Below are positions 10,452 to 21,545 of a stretch of DNA of 64,000 bases, one piece after another. The position numbers and the translations under genes are program-made. This DNA is from Orychophragmus violaceus (Eukaryota; Streptophyta; Magnoliopsida; Brassicales; Brassicaceae). The stretch lies in assembly GCA_030180135.1 (NCBI GenBank), contig CM058236.1, positions 45,986,947 to 46,050,946 on the forward strand, in the 5' to 3' direction. Positions within the stretch are counted from its first letter, which is position 1. Every line of letters begins with the position of its first letter. Below the pieces are notes generated by a model, which was given only the letters and a program-made list of their open reading frames with translations, searched no databases and had not been told where the DNA came from.

Positions 10452-11292
10452 TCTAAATTTGAGTGGGAGTTTTGAGGGCTTTTATTTAGTTATTTGATAT
10501 GTTCTAGTAAAACATTCTTATGTTTAATGAAATTATTATTTCAAGATTATTTTAACTGTGATGAAATAATCGTTCCAAAGTGATATGAACCATTTTATAG
10601 GTCATCGAAGTAAATGACTTGATCTTGAGTCATCGAAGTCATTTAGCTTGATCATGAGACCCTATATTTGATAGATGTTTATATCATCCCGTCCCTAGTC
10701 GAAGGTTGTTGAAATTGGAACACCAACAACCGTGTGAGACTGGATTGGTACGTGACTTATGACAAAGTCTCAGTGTGTCATAGATGCGCGGCATCAAAGT
10801 CAGTATATAGGTGTATGTTTGGGAACATACGACCGGACAAGACCCGCTTATAAGAACTCTTCAGGATATTTATATCTGTGTCATAAGAGATTCTTACTAC
10901 GACTATAGAGTATAGTCCTTAGACCTGAGTTCGCATGCATGTGACTGCACATGGACTGATGCACTTTGATCATTGTCTAACGCTATCGTTCTGCGATAGT
11001 TATAAGGACCTTGTTTGGGTACATTATGAAATGAATAGTTTACAGTGATGGAACAAGACGGAATTTGTCCCTCCAATATAAATGGAGTGAATATCTCTAG
11101 GCCAATCGGAGATTTGAATACTGGAAAATGCATGGCCATGCTCAAACGGACTGTCCCGAGTCGTTTGGATTGTCAGTATCAAATCAGAGTCCGATGAACA
11201 AGATTAGGCTTTATAAGGATGACACCAATCTTGCCTTATGACTAATCGAGATATTGTGACAAAAGGATTATGAATACAGAGATTCCAGTACA
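10452..11292 (+). other. Copia-B 3' non-coding region with conserved antisense frame
   Basis: This 840-bp stretch lies between the pol stop and the polypurine tract and has no sense-strand gene. It is about 94% alike by eye to the same region of Copia-C (47320-48164). An 80-aa antisense frame (10903-11145, starting MSMAMHFPVF) stays open in both copies with several substitutions. Whether it is translated cannot be told from this window. Confidence 0.6.
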
Positions 11293-11302
11293 AGTGGGAG
11301 AT
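11293..11302 (+). promoter_or_regulatory. Copia-B polypurine tract
   Basis: AGTGGGAGAT directly before the 3' LTR. This is the usual plus-strand primer position. Confidence 0.8.
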
Positions 11303-11975
11303 TGTTGGAATTGTGTCCAGTAATCTCGGTACTGTCTCTAGAAAGTAAGAGTATGTCAATGATCAGACATAAGTCATATAATACTGGGGGTCATGATGGC
11401 TTGCTAGAGTCCGCTCATGATCTATAAGTCTTGGACTTATTGCCTCTATTATATGATCCCATATGGGTCACACGCCTAAGCTAACAGGAAAATGTGTAGG
11501 AACGGTTTAGCAGAAGTACGGTAAAAGTGCTAGGCATTTACTGTACTTAGAGAGAATAAAACGGTTTAGGCACTGTGTGTCGATCGATACACAAGGGGTA
11601 TCGGTCGACACAGTGCGCGAATGCCGTCTAGTTAATTGGTGTTTGGGCCAAATGGCCCAAACGGAATCAGACAAGTTTTATAAGGTAAAACTCGAGTTTC
11701 TGAGTAATTAACCCTAATCACCCAGCCGAAATCTCTCTCTCTCTGCGCCGAGTTCCCCTAGTGGTCTAGCAGCCGTTTTCTGTGATCGCGTGTGTGAACC
11801 TTTGGAGGATTCTTCCCTCGGTGTTTCTCTGATCTCAGACATACCATTCTCTTTCCGCTGCAAACAGGTATAAGGTGAGATCATCATTTGTTTCTATTCT
11901 GAGAAGAACCTAGATCGCATGTTTAGGTTGATATGAATCTAAGAATTGAATCAGGATCAACTAAACAATCCTTCA
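11303..11975 (+). repeat. Copia-B 3' LTR
   Basis: 673 bp, identical to the 5' LTR except T for A at 11813. It is followed by the target duplication ACAAT. It includes the palindrome module at 11577-11611. Confidence 0.97.
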
Positions 11976-11980
11976 ACAAT

Positions 11981-12110
11981 ATCATAGTAGGTGTGGTTAA
12001 CAGTGGAATCTGGCTAGAGTCTAAGAGTTTTGCAGACGAAGGTTTCGGTCCAATAGCACAAAAGTAGAAAGGCACTGTGCAAGATTCTCTGGGGCTCTTT
12101 GACCATAGCT
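11981..12110 (+). pseudogene. Subtilisin-like protease relic, right part
   Basis: Directly after the Copia-B target duplication the sequence reads IIVGVVNSGIWLESKSFADE, then GFGPIAQK-stop-KGTVQD. This is the well-known region around the first catalytic Asp of plant subtilases ('VvDSGIWPES', 'GfGPiPkKWKG'). The catalytic Asp position holds Asn and an in-frame TAG replaces Trp. Similarity fades after about 12110. Confidence 0.75.
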
Positions 12111-12410
12111 CAAATTATAAGATGCTCTCTCTAAAAAAGAATAAGTTTTTTTAAATTCACGAGAAGGTGTAAAAGTCAGTCAAACCATGAATTTTATGTT
12201 ATGTTATTTACAAACCTATCAGGATAATCAGATATCAATGTCCTATTCATTTTATTTGGGTCGGCTTATATCAAAATGTCTTTAAATTGGCTAAGTCCCT
12301 AACCCGAGAACCCTAAATCAATTTCAATCCTTTTCTCTCCTTTTCACACCCTTTCACCCTTGATGGATTGGATCGATTATCAACCGAAAATCAAGAGGAT
12401 GCCACATTGT
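12111..12410. other. Unassigned spacer
   Basis: AT-rich sequence between the subtilase relic and the DUF1985 relic. I see no gene. It may hold the 5' part of the following relic (a CCCTAA-rich and CT-rich stretch at 12300-12360 looks like a plant 5' leader). Confidence 0.4.
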
Positions 12411-14880
12411 GATGGCGCCTAAAAAGCTAAAACAAGGAATATTTGAAGCCATTCGAAGAGAAAAGAGAATGAATCAATCGCGAAGAAGAGGAAGTAGAAA
12501 AGGAATCCGAGAAAGTCAAGGTCGAGGAGGAAGTCGACTTGAAAAAGGAATCTGAGGAAGGTTTGGGGATGAGGAAGACAATGAGGAAGGGAATGATGAA
12601 GGGGATAAGTAAGAGAATGAGTAAGGGGATGATGAAGAGGATGAAGAAGATGAAGTTTTGAGGGTGAGTCGTTTGGGTCCGAGTCATCAAGAAGGAGAAG
12701 AGGAACATATCGGTGAGGACCAGACATATTGATTTTGAAGAAACCAAAACAGTATGTATTTCTTATAAATTTTGGAAGTAAAACTTTTTGTATAACTTTA
12801 ATTTGGAGCTTTGAAAAGCAAATGATAACTTAGTATAACTTGTATGATTACTGAAACATTGACTTTTGGATTTGACATCGAAACCCACTGCATGTTTATA
12901 AATTTGTAAATTAGAGGCGTAAAACTTAGTATAACTTGACTTAGTTTGTAAAATGTACAACTTGGTCACTTGGTGCAACTTTTCTTGTTTGCAGGATTCA
13001 TAGGATGGAATGGAACCAATGCAACCTATGAAGATGTACTTCGCTCCCACCAAATATATCAAGATAATAAAACTCTCTTCAAATTATTATATTGCTAAGG
13101 CAGTTAGGACTATACAAGGTATTCTTGAGGAAGAGGAGCTAAAATGGTTCTTTTAGAACCCACAATTCAAACATGTCTTCCATATGGGTAAGAAGACACT
13201 CCAAATGGATGGGAATGTGGTTGCTTCGTGTTAGGACGGCGGGTATAGATAAAAATATCAAGGTTTGGTTTATTCTCAATTGGGTTCTAATCCACTATTT
13301 TATTAGAAAACATGCACACATGCACTTATATCCGGGTTATACTTCCATTCTTATCCTAACCATTGTAAAATACTTGGTGGTTCATCGTTTGTTATTGAAA
13401 TATTTCGGAGAAAGAAAGAAAATTACATATGACGAAGTTGAGATGATGGTTCCAACACTGAAAGGAAAAAAAATATATTTCTAAGGGTCTTTTTAAGATA
13501 ACAACCTTGTACTTCTTATGTAGCATGATCATTAGGAAGAAAAATACAGGAAATGGAGCACCTTCTATAGAGAGTTTCTTCCTCAGAGTTGTATATGATA
13601 TTCACATATGAAAAACGTTTCCATGGGGCGTTTGTAATTTGAAGAGAATATCAAAGACGTCTTGCGGTTAATGGATCATTTCAGAGGACTAACGCAGTCA
13701 TCATGTATATTTCCTAGCTTTATTGTTCATTTGGAGGTAACAACATTTGTGTACTAGTTTTCCATTGTTTTTAGTTTTCTAACTTGGTACAACGAAGTTA
13801 ACCCTCTGAATTATCTTGTGTTGTATCTTCTAGTATTTGAAGCTACTCCAGTTTTGAGGAACAATTTTCGAGAAAATGTTCAAGGTGCAGAGGATGGGTG
13901 TCCGCGTATGTGCAAGATGAGGTACAAAACCAGTGGTATGAGGGATTTTAGTATTTTGAAAATAATTGATAAACTTGGCACAACAAAGGTTAGTAATAAA
14001 TTACATATCATATATATTATTCATACTATTCATGTATAATTGGGGTTGTTTTTAAATTTTGTTTCTTACAATTGCATGAGATTTGAAGTGTCTTTGAGCC
14101 ATTTCCCATTGAACTAGATCTTCTTATGAAAATCATGGATGGTGAGACTGGTTGGAATGATGTGGATGATCCTATCAATGATGGTTGGAACAAGCTTCTA
14201 ATAAAAATAACAATGGTTTGAAGAGCTTTTCAACCAAAATGTGTATGTTCGTGCATCTGAGGCAAATAAGGATCTTAGTCCTGCTATTGAAGCTGCAAAT
14301 AAGACACATGCGGCTAAGCATCATACGGATGAGACTCCTGATGGCGATGCTCATGATGTATAGAAATTACTTAAAGATGGATTGATTGACATTGAGTTTC
14401 GGCTATAGATGTTGTTTGAGGATATGTTTAGGGAATTGACTGAGAAGATTGATGACTTTGGTAGAAGATTTTCATCTATGGAACTACAATGAATGTGACA
14501 GTGACAAGTGATAGACTAGGTGGTTTAGGTGGTGGTGTGAAGGAGACTGAAGAGAAAGGTAAAGATGGTGATGATCAAGAGGGAGATGAAGAGGATGAGT
14601 GTGATGGTCTAGATAAGGAGACAATGGAGGAAGGTAGAGATGGTGGTGAGGATCTAGAGAAGTTGGGAGAAGAAGAAGGTAAATATGGTGGTGATGGTCT
14701 AGATAAGTTGGGAGAAGCATAAGGTAAAGATGGTGCTGATGGTGGCGATAAAGCAGTGACAAGTAAGGCTGCTGGTGCTGGTGAAGATTAAAAAAAAAAA
14801 GAGAAAAGAAAGAGAGGAGCAGAACAAAACAATGAGAAGAAAGAGGAAAGAAATGGAAGAAAGAGAGTAGTAGCAAAAAG
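12411..14880 (+). pseudogene. DUF1985 (Ulp1-associated plant transposon) gene relic
   Basis: Starting at an ATG near 12412 (MAPKKLKQG), fragments in shifting frames match the plant DUF1985 pattern found in Ulp1-type genes carried by Mutator-like elements: 'ILEEEELKWFF', 'NPQFKHVFHMGKK', the frame 13173-13484 with 'MGMWLLRVRTAG' and 'HAHMHLYPGYTS', then 'VLRNNFRENVQGAEDGCPRMCKM' near 13846-13920 in pieces. An acidic Gly/Glu/Asp repeat tail follows (14489-14722). I do not see the Ulp1 cysteine protease domain or convincing terminal repeats. Family pattern is from memory of plant TE genes. The relic has at least five breaks. Confidence 0.65.
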
Positions 14881-15155
14881 GAAAACCAAATGAAGAAAAA
14901 AAATGGTAAAGATTTACACCATCAATTGTAGAAAATTTTATATTTACATTTTATTGTCTGATCGTAAATGTGTTTAGTGTAATTTTCTATCCACCAAATA
15001 CCCATTTTACATTTTTTGAAAAATGTATTCTACTTTTAAAAATAAAAATAAAATAAATGTCTACAAAGAACAATTCCCCCCATTTTAAATTTCCAAAAAA
15101 TTTCACCAAATTCCCATAAACCTCGCCTTATTCACCAAATTCTATCTCTCTTCGT

Positions 15156-15303
<148 letters not shown>

Positions 15304-15560
15304 GATTTTGTTCCTCCCAATGTTGCGATTGTTGTGATTTTCGTGATATGCGATATGATTATTGAAATATTATTTCGATCTCGTATTTTCTATTTTCTAT
15401 TTCATTTTTTTATTTTGTTTTTATTTTCGTGATTTGCGATATGAATGTTGATATCTGATTTTTTTTTTTGTGTTACGGAAAAATGGGTCATTACAGCTAC
15501 ATCCAACTTTTTTGATGTGTGGTTCTAATAAAAATCAGTTAGCTGGACTAATCACATTTG
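15304..15560. other. AT-rich spacer
   Basis: T-rich sequence with no gene that I can recognise. Confidence 0.5.
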
Positions 15561-16290
15561 GTAAATAAACAGGTGCAATGTTATCTGGGCTACATCTGAC
15601 CCGAGTGAAACAACTTGCGAAGGTCAAAGGACCAACATGAAAGTTTGTTGTCAGAATCCCAAACACAAAGTTCGTTAGGATTAATTACTAATTGTTCGTT
15701 AGGCTGGGTTGTCATTGTTGATGCTCCCAACACGAACATGAAAATCCGCCGAAAGAATCATGGGGGCTGGGTCACAAGAAGAAAAATTGAGATCTGTATT
15801 TATGAACTCGCAAGTAGCTTTTGGGGTTTAGATAGAAAAATAACTTGCTTTAATCCCTGGAGTAGCAAGAAGAAGTAGAGGATTTATAATAGCTTCCCCA
15901 TACAAATTTCAACAATGCCTCAAGGGAAAGTAGTACTTGGGTTGTGTTGCTGGCATGAATTTGGGTGAATATCAATAACCATCAAGGAGTTGGGTGAATT
16001 CTGTTCAAAGAGAACAGTAGCTTGAGAAGACAAGTTAATCATAGTCCATGGGAATCCCCATATAAAGATAGGCATTGTAAAGCCAAATTGAAGATGAAGA
16101 GGTGGAAGAACCAGGTGAGAGAGGAGGGAAGTGAGAAGAATTAAAGAGAGAAAGATCTGAAAGAGGATCAGGTGGAAGTCATAGCGAGGTGTCACTAGCC
16201 ATGGAAATAGCAGACATAAGATTAGAGTTTTGTTCTCATTCATAAGAAATAGAAAATAAAAAGGTATTTTTCTCACTTAGAATAAAATAT
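15561..16290. other. Unrecognised gene relics
   Basis: At 15573-15690 the plus strand reads 'MLSGLHLTRVKQLAKVKG' before a stop, similar to a piece at 18530-18640 ('MSSGLRLSQVKKLVRSKG'). This suggests two copies of one old gene. At about 16200-15920 the minus strand reads a Ser/Pro-rich piece (MASDTSL, 'PPDPLSDLSLFNSSHFPPLSPG') with stops. I cannot name either family. Confidence 0.35.
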
Positions 16291-16800
16291 TAGTTTTCCA
16301 AACAAAATTATAAAAGTATGATCCGTTCGCACCATGTGTGACCACAAATATTATTAAACGTAATTTTTTTTAAATAAAAATTTATCAAATTAATTTAACA
16401 ACAATATTAATATTATAAAAATATATAAGAAACTATTTATAATTAAACATACATAAATTTTTATATTTAATAAAATATTTTATAATTTATTACAAATAAA
16501 ATTAATAATAAAATAAATTATAATTATATATTTTTATGTATAAAAATTAATACATAAATCTTATTTAAATATTTTATCATTTTTGTATATAAATTCAAAA
16601 TTTATATAAATAATTCAAATTTACTATATAAAATCCAAAACAATATTTATTAATATTTAAAAATATTCATAAATGTATTCATATTTATCATCTTATTTTT
16701 ATTGAAGGATTGTATATCTCTAAAATAAAATTAAAAAATCTTGATAAACATTTTCATATTTATCATCTTATCTTAGTTTTTTATTTTTTTATTTAAAATA
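16291..16800. other. Very AT-rich stretch
   Basis: About 500 bp of mostly A and T with no coding signal. Candidate matrix-attachment or degenerate MITE sequence, neither supported by clear terminal repeats. Confidence 0.5.
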
Positions 16801-16833
16801 AAATTCACTGATTTATGTACTTGATGTCGATCC

Positions 16834-16866
16834 CCACCACTGAGCTACCGTGTTTTTCAACAACCA
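16834..16866 (-). other. tRNA-like pol III box A (possible SINE head)
   Basis: The minus strand reads CACGGTAGCTCAGTGGTGGG, matching the pol III A box (TAGCTCAGTGG). A partial B-box-like GATCGAC follows closely, as if the middle were deleted. The same head (ACGATAGTTCAGTGG) occurs intact on the minus strand at 21110-21188. A poly-A run at 17081-17098 is not on the right side to be its tail. Confidence 0.35.
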
Positions 16867-17400
16867 CTATCCGGTTTAATTATATTTAGCTCTTACAACC
16901 ACTCATTAAGGGTAAAATTGTCATTTCGACATTAAAAATATAACAGGGACAATTCAGATTGTTGTTGGAGATATAGGGGCATATCAGATTATGTCTCATT
17001 AAACTGGTATTACCAACGGCTGGTACCGGGTCTAGGTGGGGAATAAGGCCGAAGGCTCGAACCCCTCCTAGTTAGACAAAAAAAAAAAAAAAAAAAATTC
17101 AAAGAAGCATTCATTTGTAAAAAAAAAAAAAAATTGTTTGAAAAATGTAACATTCGTTTTTGAAAAATAGAATGAATTTTTCTCCTATATCATTTATGTT
17201 ATCTCATTCATTGCTATTCCATCATTTCCATTTCATGCTTACCATTTACTGTTTTTAATGATGGAAACATTTCATTTTCTTAGGAAAAGTATATTCTATC
17301 AGTTAAATCAAACAGATAAACTATGATAAATAGAAAATATAAAACAAACCAATAACAAAACGTAAAGAAAAACCAAAAACATCGAAACGAAACCTAGAAC
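16867..17400. other. Spacer with poly-A runs
   Basis: It contains 'GGCTCGAACCC' (B-box-like, 17054-17065) just before poly-A runs at 17081-17098 and 17120-17133. No gene is seen. The pair could be the end of a short retroposed sequence. Confidence 0.35.
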
Positions 17401-17962
17401 GTTGTTGGTTGTCTCCTCACATCTTCGTCCTTGTATTGCATTGTTACCCTAAACTCGGTGCAAAACATAGATCGTTGTTCGAGTCGTTGTCTTCTCTCTC
17501 TGTCTGTCTCAAATCCGGTGAGAATGTTTTCCCTTAATAGCAACTTTCGACTCCTGGATACATCAAAATTCAACTGCATAGGATTATGTTCTCGATCAAT
17601 GGAGATAGAATCATATAGAGACTGGATAACTTTTATGTAATTACCGTTTATGTAGAAATTCTCTTACTTTCATTCTAGAAAGGTCATTAGTCCTCTGACC
17701 TCTCTTCACTGTGGCTGCTTCAAGTTTTCAAATAATCATACTCAATCATTATGTATTGAATTTCCAGAACTTTAATATATGTATACATCTTTTATTGAAC
17801 ATAGATTCTTCTTTTATAAGATCAAAACCTATTTTATTATGAAAATATCTAAAGTGATTATTGTTTTTCTCTCATTTGTACTTTAATATATGTATGCAGC
17901 TCTGGCCAAAAGTTTTTCCTCAGCCATGTTATTATAATCTCATTGAATTCTGAATATATAAT

Positions 17963-18223
17963 ATGGAAGAAGAGGGAGCAGAATCGATGAAGAGTAGGAA
18001 AGAACAAGAAAGGGAAAAGAGGCGTCTTAGAGACAGAGAAAGAAGACACTTTATGAGCCAAGATGAAAGGGAAAGGCATTTGGCTCGGCGCAGGAACAAC
18101 TACCAACTCCGAAGGCAGAGACCAGAGATCAATCGCATCGACTCTCAGTTCCAAGCGATCAACGGAGGGAGCCAAGTAATAGTGATCGAAGTAAGGATGT
18201 TCTCACAATATATCATCATCTAG
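17963..18223 (+). CDS. Small basic protein, conserved-looking, function unknown
   Basis: The 86-aa frame starts MEEEGAESMKSRKEQ and is dominated by Arg/Glu: REKRRLRDRERRHFMSQDE then 'HLARRRNNYQLRRQR', which should form a charged coiled coil with nuclear-localisation-like clusters. I have seen similar 'ERERHLARRRRNYQLRRQR' segments in uncharacterised plant proteins, but I cannot name a function. A good donor (GAA|GTAAGG at 18191) and an upstream exon-like leader (17400-17520, ending CCG|GTGAGA) suggest a spliced gene. The obvious downstream acceptor (18279) does not keep the frame, so this may be a relic. Confidence 0.45.
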   Translation: MEEEGAESMKSRKEQEREKRRLRDRERRHFMSQDERERHLARRRNNYQLRRQRPEINRIDSQFQAINGGSQVIVIEVRMFSQYIII

Positions 18224-18260
18224 TTTATGAGAAAATATACAGCCTAAGATGTGAAAGTTT

Positions 18261-18650
18261 ATGTCCTTGGGACATGCAGGTGTGGATATACCAATGGAGA
18301 AGTTGGCTAAATTGATCATGGGAACAATACGGCTGAGCCGTGTGAAACATCTGGCAAGAACACTAAGCAAGTCAACTGCTATGAGTGCCGAGGCAAGTAA
18401 CAATGGAACAACAGAAGAAAAGAGCACACGTAATAAAGCTTACTAGCTCATATGTATTGATATACTCAATGAAAGAGATATGTATCTTAAGGCTAAGATG
18501 TGTAAGTGTGAAAATTGACAGGTATTGCAATGTCAAGTGGGTTACGTTTGAGTCAGGTGAAAAAACTAGTGAGATCAAAGGGCCAACAAGAGGGATCGTT
18601 GTCACAACATTCTCAAAAGTCAAAACACAAGGAGGTTAGTTAAAAGAACT
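18261..18650 (+). pseudogene. Possible downstream exons of the small basic protein gene
   Basis: Two pieces are visible: 18279-18446 reads 'VDIPMEKLAKLIMG' and 'TIRLSRVKHLARTLSKS'; 18530-18645 reads MSSGLRLSQVKKLVRSKG and ends KHKEVS-stop. The repeated RLS-V-LA/LV pattern, also present at 15573-15640, suggests duplicated exons. Splice phases do not join cleanly. No family assigned. Confidence 0.35.
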
Positions 18651-19120
18651 TGCAAAGTGTTTATAAAGGTCGATAATTGGAGAGATTACAAACTGTCTCA
18701 CTGTTTGATCTCATGTATATCATTTAGCAGTAGCACTCTCCAGAAATCTTTATTTAGGTAATTTACTTCTTTTCCTTCGTTTAGTGCCAACAAGATTCCA
18801 GCTTTACTAGAGTTCACAACTAGCTTGAATGGGAGTCTTATTAACTAATGTTTGTAAAAGCGAATCCATTTTTTATGTCACATTTGTCTCCTCTCCGACA
18901 TTTGTTATTTGTGTATTAGAATTGACGTGATGCTATGACAGAACTTGCCCTATGATCATTGAACAACCTCTAAACAACTATGAAAATTATTTATAATGTT
19001 GTTAGTTCATTGTGACAAGACATTTAAAACTCTGTTATGCGTGTTGAAAATTTGGACGTGAAGCCTTGTGCTATCCGTAACATTATAATATATCATTGGT
19101 TGTATAAAAGACTTCACCAA

Positions 19121-19194
19121 GCTTTCATAGCTCAGTTGGTTAGAGCACCCGTTTAGTAAGCCGGAGGTCTTGCTTTCAACTCTCAATGAAAGCA
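19121..19194 (+). tRNA. tRNA-Thr (AGT), possibly a pseudogene
   Basis: The 74-nt sequence folds as a cloverleaf: a 7-bp acceptor stem (GCTTTCA/TGAAAGC), D arm GCTC/GAGC, and anticodon loop TTAGTAA giving AGT (threonine). The anticodon stem has one C-C mismatch, and the two inner pairs of the T stem are lost (TTGCT against CTCAA), which also damages the B box. A TATAAAA at 19102-19108, a CAA at 19118 and a T6 run about 6 bp after the 3' end (19201-19206) are normal plant tRNA signals. The stem damage makes a decayed or retroposed copy plausible. Confidence 0.75.
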
Positions 19195-19200
19195 CATTGC

Positions 19201-19206
19201 TTTTTT
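19201..19206 (+). terminator. Pol III terminator after tRNA-Thr
   Basis: Run of six T directly downstream of the tRNA-like gene. Confidence 0.6.
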
Positions 19207-20379
19207 GTGTGTTTTCCTCTTTTGTGAACTTCATTTTGAATGGGCCCAATCTTTATGCTAGGTTGGATAAAATATTGACTAAATTCTGGGCTTTAAAATT
19301 TTAAAATAACGGAACTAGGGTTTTCCACCGTATGTCATATAAATAGTGCTACGCAGATTATCAAATTTCATTCATCTTGTTAACTGTTTATGCCTGTGTC
19401 CCATATACTTCCTCTGCAATTCGATTCATTCTTGTCTCTCGTTTAGTTTTTTTGTTTAATGTTTTGTCTCTTATTATAATACGTGACGCGATTCTCTCTC
19501 CAAGAAATCGGTTACTTTGAGAAGGGGCAATCTAAGAAAAGTTGTGGTTGCAAAACCCTAAAAGTAGACGTCACAAATAAAACAAAAAACGGCAGCGGAA
19601 GACGTAGAAGGAGCCTTTTAAAGAGGCTTCTCCGTCGGAAGCATTCGCCATAAAGGTCTCATATTCCATCGCCTTACGGAGCAGCGTCGCTGCCTTTACC
19701 GTTTGGGACCGGCCATGATACCTACATTCTACGTTTTCACCTGTTAATTTCAAAATTTGTCTAATTTACTTGGTCCAAACTGTTGATGGATCAGGGTCTT
19801 TGTAAAAGATTAAGACTTTGATGATGTACGGTAATTAATTTTTAAACTATGGAGTTCTGACTTGTGGGTTTTCAAAACTATCAAACGAAATTGACTGAGA
19901 TGGCAGTGATGACTCGGAAATATTCAAGCTCAACAGACCGGAATTAGGCGTTTCTTTCTTTAACTTGGAGATCGTTTCTGTGTCGATAATCCCGCTGAAC
20001 TGAGCCTTCTCTCTACCAATATTAATTGGTTTGGTTGGACAAACCAGAGACCATTTATAGAAAACTGATGGATAACTTTCATTCACTGCTTGATTAATAT
20101 CATCCACTCCTGTTTAGTGCCAACGATATAGCTTGACAACAAACGAAAATGATTTTATTATACACATCCACGTTAACTTCTCACCTTCAAAGGGATTGAT
20201 GGCCTCTTGTTGCAACTAGGAGCTTTGACATGAGAAAGCATTAGTAAGGAAGCTTTGGTAACCAGGTCTATAAAATTAAGTATCGGATAAATAAAGCGTT
20301 ACAAAGTTTTGTTGGTTTGTCTCTTATAGTTATTGTTTTTCTCTCTAGTTGCCAGACTAAATATAAGAGACATTAATGT
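19207..20379. other. Unassigned region
   Basis: Short minus-strand frames at 19571-19753 and 19847-20107 (60 and 86 aa) have no features I recognise. A CCACCGTATG/ATAAATAG-like stretch near 19330 could be an old promoter. I cannot support a gene here. Confidence 0.35.
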
Positions 20380-20563
20380 TGTAATGGCCCAAATTCTAGC
20401 CAATTACTTGGGCCCAAAGAAATAAGAGGAGAAGCCCAGAAATCTCATTGCTTGAGTCCAAAGGAAAGGAGGAAATGGGCCAGAAGCCCAAGGCCCAATC
20501 CGAGAGAAGGGAAAACTCTAGCAGAATCTCTAAAAAGAGAGGTAGCCTCCCCATTTTTGCACA
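20380..20563 (+). repeat. Gypsy-A 5' LTR, first 184 bp
   Basis: It starts TGTAATGGCCCAAATTCTAG and aligns base for base with 35297-35487 of the 3' LTR (roughly 88% alike by eye). It ends at GCACA, exactly where the Helitron starts. The rest of the LTR resumes at 28569. Confidence 0.9.
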
Positions 20564-20602
20564 CTAGTGGTGTCCACCTCCCCCGCGCGTGGTTAAAGTG
20601 TT
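20564..20602 (-). other. Helitron 3' terminus
   Basis: The minus strand ends ...GGTGGACACCACTAG. A CTAG terminus is preceded by a short GTGG/CCAC dyad and by the GC-rich CCACGCGCGGGG at 20581-20592, a decayed version of the usual subterminal hairpin. Confidence 0.75.
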
Positions 20603-21109
20603 GTAATGTCTCTTTGAATTTTTTTTTTTTTTTCCTGATATGGTACTATTAATGTTATACTTATGTCTGTTATGGAGTCTTCTGAAAATAATTGAGCCCT
20701 TGATAGATGTTATTTTTATTTAGGCTTTTTATTGTATTTGTTGACTTTTCTTTATCTGTCAATGGTTCTGCCGACGGTTTCTCTGTCTTATATGTCTCCA
20801 GAGACCCTCCGTACACGAAACAAATCCCGTATACCCCTTTATTTATTAGACTTTTTATTAACATTTTCTTTTAATTGAAAACTTGTGAAGTTACCAAAAA
20901 ACCTTATGATTTTCGTTGAATTACATGGCAAACCAGCCGGTTTTCTCGACCAAACCGCAATCCAATTTTGAACCGTAAATAAACCAAGGAAATCAAAAAA
21001 TCGGTGGTTCACCCGATTTACCCGGGTCGGGTAACCCACAAATCGGATAATCCGCCCAACTCAAAGATATTTGAAATTACGATTTTAACCTTACTGAACA
21101 CAAAGAGGG

Positions 21110-21190
21110 AAAAATGTGACACCGATCGGATTCGAACTCGGGTGGCTAAACTGATAAAAACAGACCAGAGCCACTGAACTATCGTGTTAT
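21110..21190 (-). other. tRNA-like pol III promoter (SINE head)
   Basis: The minus strand has an A box (TAGTTCAGTGG) and, about 45 nt on, a B box (GAGTTCGAATCC), the spacing of a tRNA gene. The anticodon region does not fold as a tRNA, so a tRNA-derived SINE head inside the Helitron is the better reading. Its 3' end is not clear. Confidence 0.55.
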
Positions 21191-21384
21191 ATTGTTAATT
21201 TACTCAAGCTATATTACTTATAAAGTGATTTGGGGAGAAGTGATCAATTCAAAACAAAAGGGTATCCCAAAATTAAATCTATTTTTTTGTATAAATAAAC
21301 CAAAAACAATATTTTATTATGTTTTTAAACTGTTCCGTTTTTATTTAAAATTTTAAAAATAACGCGGATATGGGATATATTAAT

Positions 21385-21545
21385 AGGGTATGTTAAACTG
21401 GTAAAACTATGAAAACTGGTAAAACTATGAAAAACGGGTAAAACTAAGTAAAACTATTGTCGTAAAACCGGTAAAACTGAGTACAACTGTTTTCAGTATA
21501 GTCAGTTTTACTGGAACATTAAATTTGATTTTACAGTTGTACAAC
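21385..21545. repeat. GTAAAACT-type array 1
   Basis: At least eight copies of GTAAAAC(T/C) or GAAAACT occur at roughly 10-17 bp intervals, first on one strand and then, after about 21500, as the complement (AGTTTTAC). Similar arrays recur at 22140-22200, 23060-23190, 24308-24345 and 25483-25610, all inside the Helitron. Confidence 0.75.

Larger units (their letters stand above)
4151..11975 (+). mobile_element. Copia-B: complete, apparently intact Ty1/copia retrotransposon
   Basis: The element is 7825 bp with two 673-bp LTRs (4151-4823 and 11303-11975). The LTRs begin TGTTGG, end CTTCA and differ at a single base (A at 4661, T at 11813). It is flanked by a perfect 5-bp target duplication ACAAT (4146-4150 and 11976-11980). 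It has a tRNA-iMet primer site, a 1.6-kb leader, one uninterrupted gag-pol frame, a long 3' non-coding part and a polypurine tract. All parts needed for autonomous movement are visible. At an assumed 7e-9 substitutions per site per year, one mismatch means roughly 0.1 million years. Confidence 0.97.

Noticed and set aside
11981..12002. First read as the missing outer end of the Copia-1 LTR (it ends in CA)
   Set aside because: The same bases continue a subtilase reading frame that starts before 4150 and runs on past 12002, so they are target DNA and not LTR.
12419..12747. Leu/Ile/Phe-rich minus-strand frames, membrane-like
   Set aside because: They are antisense shadows of the Glu/Lys/Gly-rich part of the DUF1985 relic.
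14484..14876. His/Leu/Ser-rich minus-strand frame of 130 aa
   Set aside because: It is the antisense of the acidic Gly/Asp/Glu repeat of the DUF1985 relic.
15920..16276. LINE ORF1 fragment on the minus strand
   Set aside because: Only a Ser/Pro-rich composition supports it; there is no endonuclease or RT nearby.
16834..16866. A complete tRNA gene
   Set aside because: Only the A box is convincing; there is no cloverleaf.
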